Shown here piece by piece: positions 16,840 through 25,679 of a stretch of DNA of 48,324 bases. The notes below the pieces were generated by a model. It was not told the origin of the DNA and searched no databases. It saw only the letters and a list, made by a program, of their open reading frames with translations. Every line of letters begins with the position of its first letter. Positions within the stretch are counted from its first letter, which is position 1. A program made the translations under genes and the position numbers. The stretch comes from Muribaculum sp. (lineage in GTDB: Bacteria > Bacteroidota > Bacteroidia > Bacteroidales > Muribaculaceae): contig VSOZ01000023.1 of NCBI GenBank assembly GCA_009775095.1, forward strand, positions 1 through 48,324, read 5' to 3'.

Positions 16840-18783
16840 CTACGCATTTAGTTTTTTTAGATTACGTAATGTACGGAGCACTTCCGCCACGTTGGTGGCC
16901 TGCGATATGGCGCCGCGGCCCGTAAAGGGCGGGTTGCCGTCATAAAGCTGCGATATGGTGCCGATGCAGTTCTGACTCATCTCGTCCTCGAAGCCTATGA
17001 GCATGCGGTCTATGTAACTTACTCCGCTCATGCCGAATACTTTTATGTAGGCGTCGGCATACATGCCTATGAGCCACGGGCGCGACGGTCCGTTGTGGTA
17101 GGCGCGTTCACGCTCTTCAGGCGAACCGAGGTAGAACGGGCGGTAGCCGTAGCTCTTGGGCGACAGCGTACGCAGACCTTTAGGGGTAAGAAGTTCACGG
17201 GTGACTACGTCAAGTACTCCCTTGCGCTGACGGCGGTCGAGCGGAGAGTAGTCGAGCCCTACGGCTATGGCCATGTTGGGGCGTACCGACAGGTCGGCGT
17301 GGTTGCCGTTGACATAGTCGTAGAGATATCCGTAGTCATTGAGGAATGTCTGTATGAACGCAGGCTTGGCCTGTTGCGCTACCGTCAGCCAGTTTTCGCG
17401 GTCATGCTCGTAGTCGGCCACACCCTCGCTGAGGTTATAGGCAAACATAAGGGCGTTGTACCACAACGCATTGAACTCAACCAGCAGCCCCGAGCGGGGT
17501 ATCAGCGGCCATCCGTTAGACGTGGCGTTCATCCACGATACCGGAGTGTTGGTTCCGGTAGTGCCTACAAGACCGCTTGTTTCGACCTGAAGATTGGGAT
17601 GTCCGCCGGCGAGTATCCAGTTTACTATTTTGGCAACCGTAGGCAGGTATTTTTCGCGTGCCTTGTCAAAGCCGAGAGACTTGCCGTACTGCTGTATGCT
17701 CCATACGGCCCACAGCGGTACGTCGGGCAGGTCGATGCCGTGTATGCGATTGTCGGGCAGCTCGTTGTCAATGTAGTTTTCGAGAGCTTTCCACGCTGTA
17801 TCCATTATGTTGTGGAAGTCATCGGGATGGTTGATGGCGAGTGTAGTGCCGGGCAGGGCTATGAATATGTCGCGTGCGCGTATCTGTCCCCACGGATATC
17901 CCGATACGATATACTCGTTCTCTTTATCCTTGATATAGAATTGTTTTGCCGAGTTTTTCAGACAGTTGTAGAAGCTTGTGCGCTTTGTACGGCTGGCCAC
18001 TTCCACTTCATACATCTTGCTGAACGACCTCGGCGACGCTTCGTTAAGTCCGGCGGAGAATATTATCGACTCGCCCTTCTTGATGGGTATCTCGAAGTAG
18101 CCGGGAACCCATTGGTCTTCAGTGTAGGGAATGCCGCGCTCAAGGTCCTTTACATATTCTATGCCGTTGTACCAGTTGGGGTTCTGTACCCACACCGGCT
18201 TGCGGCTGAATTGCATGTACAGAGTCGGGAAACCCGGATACAGGCAGAATGACACACCATTGTTTATTTCGGTGTATTCGGTATTGATCTTGTCGTTCTG
18301 GACTACAAGTTCATTGGCTTCGCGGAATGCAAGAAACGGCCTGAACTGCAGGGTTGTGGCCGAATGTGCGTCTACCAGAGTGTAGCGTATCAGTATGCGG
18401 TTTTCTTCCGAACTGAATACCATCTCTTTAGTTAGAATCACTCCTCCCACGCGATAGGTGGTGCGAGGCACGCTCTCGCAGTCGTATTCTCTGATGTACT
18501 TGTGCCCGTTGGGGCTGTACACACCTCCCGAATACCTGTGCAGTCCGAGATTGAACGGGGCACCGTGCTGTATGACCGTCTCGTCAAGAGACGACAGCAT
18601 GACAAATGACTTGTTGTCCATCTCGGGGATAGGTATCACGAGCAAGCCGTGTTGCTTGCGGGTGTTGCATCCCACTATCGATGAGCAATGGTAAGCCCCT
18701 GCCTGATTGGTGCGGAGCATCTCTTTGGACAGTGACTGCTCCAAGTTAATCATGAGGTTTTTATCAAATTTAAGATAACTCAT
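16840..18783 (-). CDS. Glycogen debranching enzyme (GH133 amylo-alpha-1,6-glucosidase)
   Basis: The 647-aa protein matches the bacterial/archaeal GDE family. An N-terminal beta-sandwich domain begins with FDKNLMINLEQSLSKEMLRT and GAYHCSSIVGCNTRKQHGLL. A C-terminal (alpha/alpha)6 barrel follows, with PWGQIRARDIFIALPG, IHGIDLPDVPLWAVWSIQQY and RPNMAIAVGLDYSPL. It removes alpha-1,6 branches during glycogen turnover in the cytoplasm. It is the first gene of the leftward operon. Its promoter region carries a 12-bp-arm palindrome over the -33 box, suggesting direct repressor or activator control of the whole operon. Confidence 0.93.
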   Translation of the reverse strand: MSYLKFDKNLMINLEQSLSKEMLRTNQAGAYHCSSIVGCNTRKQHGLLVIPIPEMDNKSFVMLSSLDETVIQHGAPFNLGLHRYSGGVYSPNGHKYIREYDCESVPRTTYRVGGVILTKEMVFSSEENRILIRYTLVDAHSATTLQFRPFLAFREANELVVQNDKINTEYTEINNGVSFCLYPGFPTLYMQFSRKPVWVQNPNWYNGIEYVKDLERGIPYTEDQWVPGYFEIPIKKGESIIFSAGLNEASPRSFSKMYEVEVASRTKRTSFYNCLKNSAKQFYIKDKENEYIVSGYPWGQIRARDIFIALPGTTLAINHPDDFHNIMDTAWKALENYIDNELPDNRIHGIDLPDVPLWAVWSIQQYGKSLGFDKAREKYLPTVAKIVNWILAGGHPNLQVETSGLVGTTGTNTPVSWMNATSNGWPLIPRSGLLVEFNALWYNALMFAYNLSEGVADYEHDRENWLTVAQQAKPAFIQTFLNDYGYLYDYVNGNHADLSVRPNMAIAVGLDYSPLDRRQRKGVLDVVTRELLTPKGLRTLSPKSYGYRPFYLGSPEERERAYHNGPSRPWLIGMYADAYIKVFGMSGVSYIDRMLIGFEDEMSQNCIGTISQLYDGNPPFTGRGAISQATNVAEVLRTLRNLKKLNA

Positions 18784-18843
18784 TTGTTTTAAGTTAGTAT
18801 ATTAGTTGGTATATTGTTCTGATTTCGGTTATACGATACATTG

Positions 18844-18883
18844 CAATGTTACTTATTTTTTGTGGAATTAGCAAAAAATAAGT
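18844..18883 (-). promoter_or_regulatory. Glycogen operon promoter overlapped by a long palindrome
   Basis: On the minus strand TTTG (18872-18875) is followed after 20 nt by TAACATTG (18844-18851), one mismatch from TAnnTTTG. ACTTATTTTTTG (18851-18862) and CAAAAAATAAGT (18872-18883) are perfect 12-bp inverted arms with a 9-nt spacer. They cover the -33 box and the spacer, an ideal repressor position. No regulator gene lies beside it. Confidence 0.65.
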
Positions 18884-18904
18884 TGATAAAATGGACAATA
18901 TTAA

Positions 18905-18940
18905 TTAAAAAATGCCGAACAACATCAATTGAACGGCATT
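18905..18940 (-). terminator. Terminator of the lipid-kinase gene
   Basis: Read leftward, AATGCCG (18934-18940) pairs with CGGCATT (18911-18917) and the stem runs into six T. The loop is 16 nt long, so the hairpin is moderate. Confidence 0.6.
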
Positions 18941-18947
18941 ATGGTTG

Positions 18948-19922
18948 TCATCGGCTTTTAAATAGTCTTGAAAACGAGCTGAAGATGTCTCTCATCACGT
19001 TTTCTATCGGCGTTATTATCGGACGGAATACCACCTCTTTTGTGGGAGTGAATATCTTAAGCGAGTTGGCGTGACATTTTATCTCCATTGTATCGTCAAT
19101 ATTCAGCGGCTCTCCGTCGATGTGTACCGGACCCTCTTTTTGTCGGTATATGACCGCGGCCGGAGCTCTGAACGTATGGATCATGGTGTTGGAGTTTATA
19201 TAGCCGGTAAACAGGTCCACGCCCATGATGGCGTTGTCAAGCGGTGTCCCTGCATGTACTATGGTTATATCGAGCAATCCGTCGGTTATGCTTGCCGTAG
19301 GGGCGATGTAGGCGTTGTTGCCGTACTGCGATGCGTTGCAGCACGCTATGAGAAATGCTTTTTCGGTAATTATCTGGCCGTTTGCGCTGACGGTGTAGAC
19401 CTGCGGATGATATTTTATATACTCCAGTATGGCGCTTTTTATGTAAGTGAACTTACCCCGTCGGTGCTGTCGGGCGAAATTACTGCTTACAGCAGCATCA
19501 AAACCTACTCCGAACGTGCAGAAAAAGCGCCGGCCGTTCACTGCGCCGTAATCGCTTTTTATGATGTGGTCCTCAGCTATGATTTTTATTGCCGCGAGCG
19601 GGTCGAGCGGTATGCCAAGATGTCGGGCAAGGCCGTTGCCCGAGCCGCACGGTATGATGCCGAGCGCCGTGTCCGTGTCGCAGAGCGCGGTGGCCGTTTC
19701 GTTTACCGTGCCGTCGCCGCCTACGGCTATAACTCCGTAATATCCTGCTTTTACAGCATTTTCGGCAAGCCGTGTGGCGTCGCCGCGTGCGCATGTGTAG
19801 TTGGTCTTTATCTCATAGCCGAGGGGCTTGAGATGTGTATATACGAGAGCCTCAATATCGTTTTTATCACCCACTCCCGATATGGGATTGATAATAAGAA
19901 GCAGTTTGCGAGGTTGGTCCAT
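18948..19922 (-). CDS. YegS/DagK-family lipid kinase
   Basis: These cytoplasmic or membrane-associated kinases phosphorylate diacylglycerol or related lipids. The 324-aa protein has the nucleotide-binding signature GGDGTVNE (68-75), preceded by LLIINPISGVGDK. IPCGSGNGLARHLGIP follows near 88-103, and later VGFDAAVSSNFA. The C-terminal beta domain ends with the HIDGEP segment. It could recycle diacylglycerol from envelope synthesis. It has its own promoter (19950-19980) and terminator, so it is not part of the neighbouring efflux unit. The lipid substrate cannot be determined; sphingolipid or ceramide kinases of Bacteroidota belong to the same superfamily. Confidence 0.88.
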   Translation of the reverse strand: MDQPRKLLLIINPISGVGDKNDIEALVYTHLKPLGYEIKTNYTCARGDATRLAENAVKAGYYGVIAVGGDGTVNETATALCDTDTALGIIPCGSGNGLARHLGIPLDPLAAIKIIAEDHIIKSDYGAVNGRRFFCTFGVGFDAAVSSNFARQHRRGKFTYIKSAILEYIKYHPQVYTVSANGQIITEKAFLIACCNASQYGNNAYIAPTASITDGLLDITIVHAGTPLDNAIMGVDLFTGYINSNTMIHTFRAPAAVIYRQKEGPVHIDGEPLNIDDTMEIKCHANSLKIFTPTKEVVFRPIITPIENVMRDIFSSFSRLFKSR

Positions 19923-19949
19923 TTTTCCCGAAAAATAATAGTTTGTTTA

Positions 19950-19980
19950 CAAAGTTACATTATCCATACAAATAAAACAA
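19950..19980 (-). promoter_or_regulatory. Predicted promoter of the lipid-kinase gene
   Basis: TTG (19978-19980, minus strand), a 20-nt spacer and an exact TAACTTTG (19950-19957) form a full Bacteroidota promoter. It overlaps the T tail of the upstream terminator. Confidence 0.65.
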
Positions 19981-20012
19981 TAGGCAGGCTGAAAAGGGTT
20001 CAGTCTGCCTAT
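19971..20012 (-). terminator. Terminator of the efflux/lpxA operon
   Basis: ATAGGCAG (19980-19987) pairs with CTGCCTAT (20005-20012), a G.T wobble follows, and CTGAA pairs with TTCAG, giving a 14-bp stem and 5-nt loop. Leftward it enters a T-rich stretch. Confidence 0.8.
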
Positions 20013-20035
20013 CGTCATTATAAGGAGTATGATTT

Positions 20036-20821
20036 TTATTCGAGATCGGCCGGTATAGCCACGATTTTCATATCATGGTTGCGTATGAAGTCTACGATGT
20101 TGGAGCGTATGTCGCTCGGATCGACGTCAGCTTCTATGCGCCTTACAGCATTGAATACAGATGTTCCGGATTGATATACATGACGGTAGCATTTTGCCAC
20201 GTCATCAACCTGATCTTCAGTGAAGCCGTGTTTACGCATGATTACCGCATTTATGCCGTAATATACGGCCGGATTATGTGCTATGACAACATAGGGGGGC
20301 ACGTTGCCCACTATGCGGCATCCGCCTTTTATTAGTACCCAGTCTCCTATCTCGCTGCGTTCGTGAAGCATTGAGTTGGATGACATTATTGAGCATTGTC
20401 CTACAGTACAGTCGCCGGCTATCATGACGCCGTTGCCAAGTACTGAACGGCCTTTTATGAGGCAGTCATGGCCTATGTGCGTCTCTGCCGCTATAAAGCA
20501 GTCGTCGCCTATTACGGTGCCACCTGTCGGGCGTATGCCACGGTTGATGATTACGTATTCGCGTATTATGTTGTTGTCGCCTACCGTGCAGTAACTTTTG
20601 TCGCCTTTCCAACGGAAATCCTGCGGGTCGGCACCTATAATGGCGCCTTGATAGACTTTGTTGTGGCGTCCTAAGCGTGTGCCGCGGATTATGCTCGCAT
20701 AGGGCATGATCTCGCAGTCGTCGCCTATTTCGACATCGGCGTCAATGAACGCGAAAGGATGAATTGTTACGTTGTTGCCTATCTTTGCCGAAGGGTCAAC
20801 ATGTGATAACGGACTTATCAT
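20036..20821 (-). CDS. lpxA: Acyl-ACP--UDP-N-acetylglucosamine O-acyltransferase homologue
   Basis: LpxA transfers a hydroxyacyl chain from ACP to UDP-GlcNAc, the first step of lipid A synthesis, in the cytoplasm. The 261-aa length is standard. The N-terminal left-handed beta helix shows repeated hexapeptides (VDPSAKIGNNVTI, DADVEIGDDCEI). The catalytic region ETHIGHDC holds His115 and His118, matching the His pair of E. coli LpxA. The C-terminal helices carry the tail. It begins 24 bp behind the outer-membrane efflux gene and ends before a strong terminator, so it is probably in the efflux operon. In Bacteroidota lpxA normally sits with lpxD and lpxC, so this may be a second copy or a displaced one. 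Confidence 0.88.
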   Translation of the reverse strand: MISPLSHVDPSAKIGNNVTIHPFAFIDADVEIGDDCEIMPYASIIRGTRLGRHNKVYQGAIIGADPQDFRWKGDKSYCTVGDNNIIREYVIINRGIRPTGGTVIGDDCFIAAETHIGHDCLIKGRSVLGNGVMIAGDCTVGQCSIMSSNSMLHERSEIGDWVLIKGGCRIVGNVPPYVVIAHNPAVYYGINAVIMRKHGFTEDQVDDVAKCYRHVYQSGTSVFNAVRRIEADVDPSDIRSNIVDFIRNHDMKIVAIPADLE

Positions 20822-20845
20822 GGTCGTGATGATTATGGGTTTATA

Positions 20846-22228
20846 TTAACGTCCGCCACCGAGCGACTGGTACAGATTGATGCCGGCGCGGGCCTTGGCG
20901 TTTAGACATGTTACCTGTGCTATTTGGGCTGACAGGAGGCTCTGTTGCGCGGTCAATACTTCCAGATATGTCGATGAACCGTCCAAAGATAGCAATTCTT
21001 CGGTTATTTCCACCGATTTCTCAAGATTTTCTACTTGTTGTGCCAGAAGTTTGGCCTTTTCATCGCTTTTGTTGTAGAGCATGAGGGCCTCGCTGACCTC
21101 AGCGCTTGCGCTAAGCAGGGCATACTGGAAGTTGTTCATGGCCTGCTGTTGCTGGGCGCGGGTGGCCTCGAGGTTCGAGATAAGCTGTCCGCGGGCAAAT
21201 ATCGGGGCGGTGAGCTGTCCCGCAAGCTGTATAAACCACTTCCCGGGATTGGATATCACCGAACCGAGCAGGTTAGTGAAGCCGCCGTTGGATGATATGG
21301 TGAGTCCGGGATAGAATGCGGCGCGGGCCTGATTGGTGGCGTAATAAGCTATGGCCACGTTCTGCTCGGCGGCGCGTATGTCGGGGCGCGATGCGAGTTC
21401 GCGCATGGGCACTCCCTCTCGCACTATGGCCGGAGTGTTGAAGTCGGCTCCGGAAGGTACATCCCATGTCTGCGGCGGTACGTTCATGAGCAGCGACATG
21501 GAGTTATTGGCTTCATGCAGGGCCACTTCAAGGTCGGTGATCGACGCGAGAATGCTGTAGTAGTTGGCTGTGCTTTGTACTACGGCGCTTTCATTTACGC
21601 GTCCGGCAAGTTTAAGGTTTTTCATAACCTGTACGCTTTCACTCCAGTATTCGGCAGTCTGACGGCTTATTTCAAGTTGCTTTTCGAGCATCGATATCGA
21701 GTAATAGCAATTGGCTACGCCGGCTATTATCTGTGAGCGGACAGCTTGTTCGTAAGCCTCGCTCTGGAGCAGGGCAGCCTTCGCACGTCGGTTGGAGTTA
21801 AGCAGTTTGCCGAATATGTCGATCTCCCAGCTTACTGCCAGAGGTATCTGGTAGGTCCAGTTCATATGGGAATGGTCATATGATGCTGCCGAGGCGTTGG
21901 GAGTAAGAGTCAGTGATGGCAGATAGCTGAGACGAGCGCCCTTTAACTGGGCGTGGGCTATGTCGACATTCAACTTGGCGTTGTTGAGGTTTGTGTTGTT
22001 GACAAGAGCTTGGTCTATCAGCTCGGCAAGTATGGGGTCGGTAAACACATCCTGCCACTTCATGTTGCCGAATGCGGCTTCGTCGGTGTCGGAGTTTACC
22101 GCCTCGACATATTGCGATGTCAGTGCGTCATCTGTGGGCATGCTGAACTTGTTGTAAATGTGGCAGCTCGACAAAGCTCCCACACTTACAACTATTATAG
22201 CTGCGCGTGAAATATTATTAAAAGTCAT
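20846..22228 (-). CDS. RND efflux outer-membrane factor (TolC/OprM-like lipoprotein)
   Basis: The 460-aa protein forms the trimeric outer-membrane duct of a tripartite efflux pump. The signal peptide ends in a lipobox (GALSSC, Cys22). Two OEP repeats follow, rich in long helices: NTNLNNAKLNVDIAHAQLKG, LEISRQTAEYWSESVQVMKN, and later SRPDIRAAEQNVAIAYYATN. The last motif, with the preceding PxRPD-like turn, is diagnostic for NodT/OprM proteins. The end LNAKARAGINLYQSLGGGR is also typical. It follows the pump gene after 28 bp and precedes lpxA by 24 bp. Confidence 0.93.
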   Translation of the reverse strand: MTFNNISRAAIIVVSVGALSSCHIYNKFSMPTDDALTSQYVEAVNSDTDEAAFGNMKWQDVFTDPILAELIDQALVNNTNLNNAKLNVDIAHAQLKGARLSYLPSLTLTPNASAASYDHSHMNWTYQIPLAVSWEIDIFGKLLNSNRRAKAALLQSEAYEQAVRSQIIAGVANCYYSISMLEKQLEISRQTAEYWSESVQVMKNLKLAGRVNESAVVQSTANYYSILASITDLEVALHEANNSMSLLMNVPPQTWDVPSGADFNTPAIVREGVPMRELASRPDIRAAEQNVAIAYYATNQARAAFYPGLTISSNGGFTNLLGSVISNPGKWFIQLAGQLTAPIFARGQLISNLEATRAQQQQAMNNFQYALLSASAEVSEALMLYNKSDEKAKLLAQQVENLEKSVEITEELLSLDGSSTYLEVLTAQQSLLSAQIAQVTCLNAKARAGINLYQSLGGGR

Positions 22229-22256
22229 AATACTTGGTTTCTGTTAAGTAAGTTTA

Positions 22257-25200
22257 TTAACGCGAATACTGCTCGATTTCCGACTGCAGTCCGGTATTGT
22301 CGGTGTCTTCCCACTTGAGCGGTGAGAATTTCTCCTGAATGATCTGGAACACGACAAACAGCGCCGGAACTATAAGTACCTGAAGTATCATACCTATAAG
22401 CATACCGCCGATGGCACCCGTACCGAGGGCGCGGTTACCGTTGGCGCCTACGCCGTGGGCGAACATCATGGGCAGAAGTCCGATGACAAGGGCCAGAGAG
22501 GTCATTAGGATAGGACGCAGACGGGCGGTGGCACCTTGAATGGCCGCGTTGACTATCGACATGCCGGTGCGTCGGCGCTCGAGTGCGAACTCTACGATAA
22601 GAATGGCGTTCTTGGCAAGAAGACCTATAAGCATGATGAGGGCGATCTGCAGGTAAACGTTGTTGGATATGCCGTCCATGCCGGCGAATACGAACGAACC
22701 CATAAGACCGAACGGTATCGAGAGGATAACCGCCCACGGTATGATGTAGCTCTCATACTGTGCCGACAGAAGCAGGTATACGAAGAGCAGACATAGACCG
22801 AATATCATGGCTGTGGCATTGCCCGATGTACCGGCCTCCTCACGGGTCATACCCGAGTATTCGTAGCCGTAACCGGCGGGAAGAGCCTGTGCTGCCACTC
22901 GCTCGATGGCGGCAAGACAGTCGCCGGTAGTATAGCCAGGTGCGGGCTGGCCGGTAACCGATATTGACGCGAACATGTTGAAGCGGTTGAGCAGGTCGGG
23001 GCCGTATACTTTCTTCAAGGTGACGAAGTTTGACAGCGAGGCCATTTCGTTGCCGTTGCGTATCTTGATGCTTGTCAGGGTCTCGGGCGATACACGGGCT
23101 TCGGGCGAAGCCTGCATCATGACGCGGTATATCTTACCGAAACGGTTGAAGTTGCTGACATACATACCTCCATAGTAGCCCTGAAGTGTGCTTAGTATGG
23201 TTGACGGGCTGATGCCGGCTTGTTTGGCTTTGGCGGCATCAATGTCGACCATGTACTGAGGGAACGACGGGTTGAACGTAGAGTAGGCCATCTGTACTTC
23301 AGGCTGGGCCATAAGCTCGGCGAGGAAGTTTTGTACGATGCCGTAGAATGTTTCGATAGAGCCTCCGGTTTTGTCCTGCATCTTGAGATCAAAACCGTTT
23401 GTCAGCGAGTATCCCGAAATCATAGGGGGTGCAAAAGCTACCAGACGTCCGTCTTTGATAGAGGATGTCACACCGTATATCTGCTGTAGGATGGCCGTAT
23501 TGCTCTGGCTTTCGTTGCGCTCCGACCAGTCGTTAAGCTTCACGATGATTGTGCCGTATGTGTTACCTTGACCTGCAAGGAAGCTGTAACCCATGATTTT
23601 CTGAGTGTACTTCACCCCGGGTATCTTGAGGATGGCTGCGTCAATCTGGTCGAGGGCGGCGCTGGTACGTTCCTGTGAAGTGCCCGGAGGCATGTCGAGC
23701 ATGGTGAAGAGGTAACCGGTGTCCTCGTCAGGCACAAGTGTAGTGGGGGTTATCGACATAAGCCATACAAGTATTGCCACTGATGCTGCCACGATGCCGA
23801 ATGAGGTTATCTTGTGTGCCACGAAGAATGAGGTGGCTTTGTGGTATATTTTCAACAGACGGCTATAGCCGAGCTCGAAGCCGGCCTTGAAGCGGTCGCT
23901 GAAGATACCCATTATTGCTATGATGGCACATACCGAAGCAACGACAAGTTTCCAGATGACGGCAAACTGATACCAGCCGAGCACCATGAACGTGATGGTG
24001 GCGGCAAGGAAGAGGAATGTCACCAACGGGGGTAGATTGAGCTTCCATGCCGAGGCATAGCGCTTTTTCATTGTGTCGGCGGCTTCGGCATAGGCTGTGC
24101 CCATACGCTCCTTAAGTGAAGAGTCGTCATCGTGGGCTTTCAGGAACACCGCACACAATGCGGGCGACAGTGTAAGAGCGTTGATGGCTGACAGACCGAT
24201 GGCTATCGCCATGGTAAGACCAAACTGCTTATAGAACACTCCCGAAGTGCCGGGCATGAATGACACAGGTATAAACACAAGCATCATGACGAGGGTGATC
24301 GAGATGATGGCACCGCCAATCTCGCTCATGGCGTCGATCGATGCCTTGCGCGGATTTTTGTAGCCCACGTCGAGTTTGGCGTGGACCGCCTCGACGACCA
24401 CAATAGCGTCGTCGACCACAATGGCGATGGCAAGTACAAGAGCGGAGAGGGTAATGAGGTTGATCGAGAAGCCGATGAGGTACATTATAAAGAATGTACC
24501 GACGAGGGCTACAGGTATGGCGATTGCCGGGATGATTGTGGAACGGAAGTCCTGAAGGAAGACGTAGGTCACGAAGAACACAAGGATGAACGCCTCAATA
24601 AGGGTCTTGATAACCTCATGGATCGAAGCCTCGAGGAAGTCGTTGTTGTTCATCGGTATGGCGAAGTGCAGGCCTTTGGGCAGGTCTTTGGCGAGGAGGT
24701 TGATCTCCTTTTCGCAGTCTTTGATGATCTGCGTGGCGTTGGAGCCTGCGGTCTGGAATATCATAGCCGAGGTCGAGGGGTAGCTGTTGAGACCGTTGCT
24801 GAAGCCGTAGGTCACACGCCCGAGTTCTATGTCGGCTACGTCCTTGAGGTAAAGTACCTGACCGTCGCTGTTGGCGCTTACCACTATGTCGCCGAACTCT
24901 TCGGGAGTTGTGAGGCGGCCTTTATATTTAATGGTGTACTGGAACGACTGGTCGCCCTGCTCTCCGAACGCACCCGGAGCGGCCTCGACGTTCTGCTCGC
25001 GAAGAGCCGCAGATATGTCTGACGGCATGAGCTTGTACTGGGCCATTACGTCGGGCTTGAGCCATATACGCATTGAGTAGTCGGCTCCGAACGACATCAC
25101 GTCGCCGACACCGTTGACACGCTGCAGCTGCGGGATGACGTTGATCTTCATGTAGTTGTCGATAAACACGGCGTCATACTCGCCGTTGTCGCAATACAAG

Positions 25201-25625
25201 GCCACACCCATAAGCATTGAGGTTTGGCGCTTCTGTGTGAGCACACCCACCTGAGTTACCTCGGCGGGAAGGAGGTTGGTGGCTTTGGCTACACGGTTCT
25301 GTACGTCGACGGCTGCCATGTCGGCATTAAAGCCCTGTTTGAAGTAAACGGTTATGTCGGCCGAGCCGGTGTTGGTGGCCGTTGACTCCATGTGGGTCAT
25401 ACCCTCGGCACCGTTTATTGACTCTTCGAGGGGGGCTATTACCGAGTTAAGTACGGCTTGGGCATTGGCACCCGTATATGTCGTAGATACGCGGATTGTT
25501 GGCGGGGCAAGGTCGGGGTACTGCGTGATAGGCAGCGATGTAAGACCGATCAAACCCAGCAACACGATAAAGATTGATATAACCGTCGATAGCACCGGAC
25601 GGTTAATAAATGTATCTAATTTCAT
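22257..25625 (-). CDS. RND multidrug efflux pump, HAE1 family (AcrB-like)
   Basis: This is the inner-membrane proton-driven transporter, 1122 aa, slightly longer than AcrB. It begins MKLDTFINRPVLSTVISIFI, the usual first membrane helix. Two large periplasmic loops lie between helices 1-2 and 7-8. Proton-relay residues are visible: the Asp pair in IAIVVDDAIVVVEAV (helix 4) and Lys in LIGLLAKNAILIVEF (helix 10). There is an extra soluble/hydrophobic stretch near 500-590 (FLKAHDDDSSLKERMGTAYA then several hydrophobic segments), longer than in E. coli AcrB. Substrates are unknown; lipophilic drugs or bile salts are likely. The adaptor gene lies 54 bp upstream and the outer-membrane factor 28 bp downstream. 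Confidence 0.95.
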   Translation of the reverse strand: MKLDTFINRPVLSTVISIFIVLLGLIGLTSLPITQYPDLAPPTIRVSTTYTGANAQAVLNSVIAPLEESINGAEGMTHMESTATNTGSADITVYFKQGFNADMAAVDVQNRVAKATNLLPAEVTQVGVLTQKRQTSMLMGVALYCDNGEYDAVFIDNYMKINVIPQLQRVNGVGDVMSFGADYSMRIWLKPDVMAQYKLMPSDISAALREQNVEAAPGAFGEQGDQSFQYTIKYKGRLTTPEEFGDIVVSANSDGQVLYLKDVADIELGRVTYGFSNGLNSYPSTSAMIFQTAGSNATQIIKDCEKEINLLAKDLPKGLHFAIPMNNNDFLEASIHEVIKTLIEAFILVFFVTYVFLQDFRSTIIPAIAIPVALVGTFFIMYLIGFSINLITLSALVLAIAIVVDDAIVVVEAVHAKLDVGYKNPRKASIDAMSEIGGAIISITLVMMLVFIPVSFMPGTSGVFYKQFGLTMAIAIGLSAINALTLSPALCAVFLKAHDDDSSLKERMGTAYAEAADTMKKRYASAWKLNLPPLVTFLFLAATITFMVLGWYQFAVIWKLVVASVCAIIAIMGIFSDRFKAGFELGYSRLLKIYHKATSFFVAHKITSFGIVAASVAILVWLMSITPTTLVPDEDTGYLFTMLDMPPGTSQERTSAALDQIDAAILKIPGVKYTQKIMGYSFLAGQGNTYGTIIVKLNDWSERNESQSNTAILQQIYGVTSSIKDGRLVAFAPPMISGYSLTNGFDLKMQDKTGGSIETFYGIVQNFLAELMAQPEVQMAYSTFNPSFPQYMVDIDAAKAKQAGISPSTILSTLQGYYGGMYVSNFNRFGKIYRVMMQASPEARVSPETLTSIKIRNGNEMASLSNFVTLKKVYGPDLLNRFNMFASISVTGQPAPGYTTGDCLAAIERVAAQALPAGYGYEYSGMTREEAGTSGNATAMIFGLCLLFVYLLLSAQYESYIIPWAVILSIPFGLMGSFVFAGMDGISNNVYLQIALIMLIGLLAKNAILIVEFALERRRTGMSIVNAAIQGATARLRPILMTSLALVIGLLPMMFAHGVGANGNRALGTGAIGGMLIGMILQVLIVPALFVVFQIIQEKFSPLKWEDTDNTGLQSEIEQYSR

Positions 25626-25679
25626 GTCTGTTTGATAGTTATGATAGCTCTTCTTGTAGTAATGTGTGGATTGAAGATG

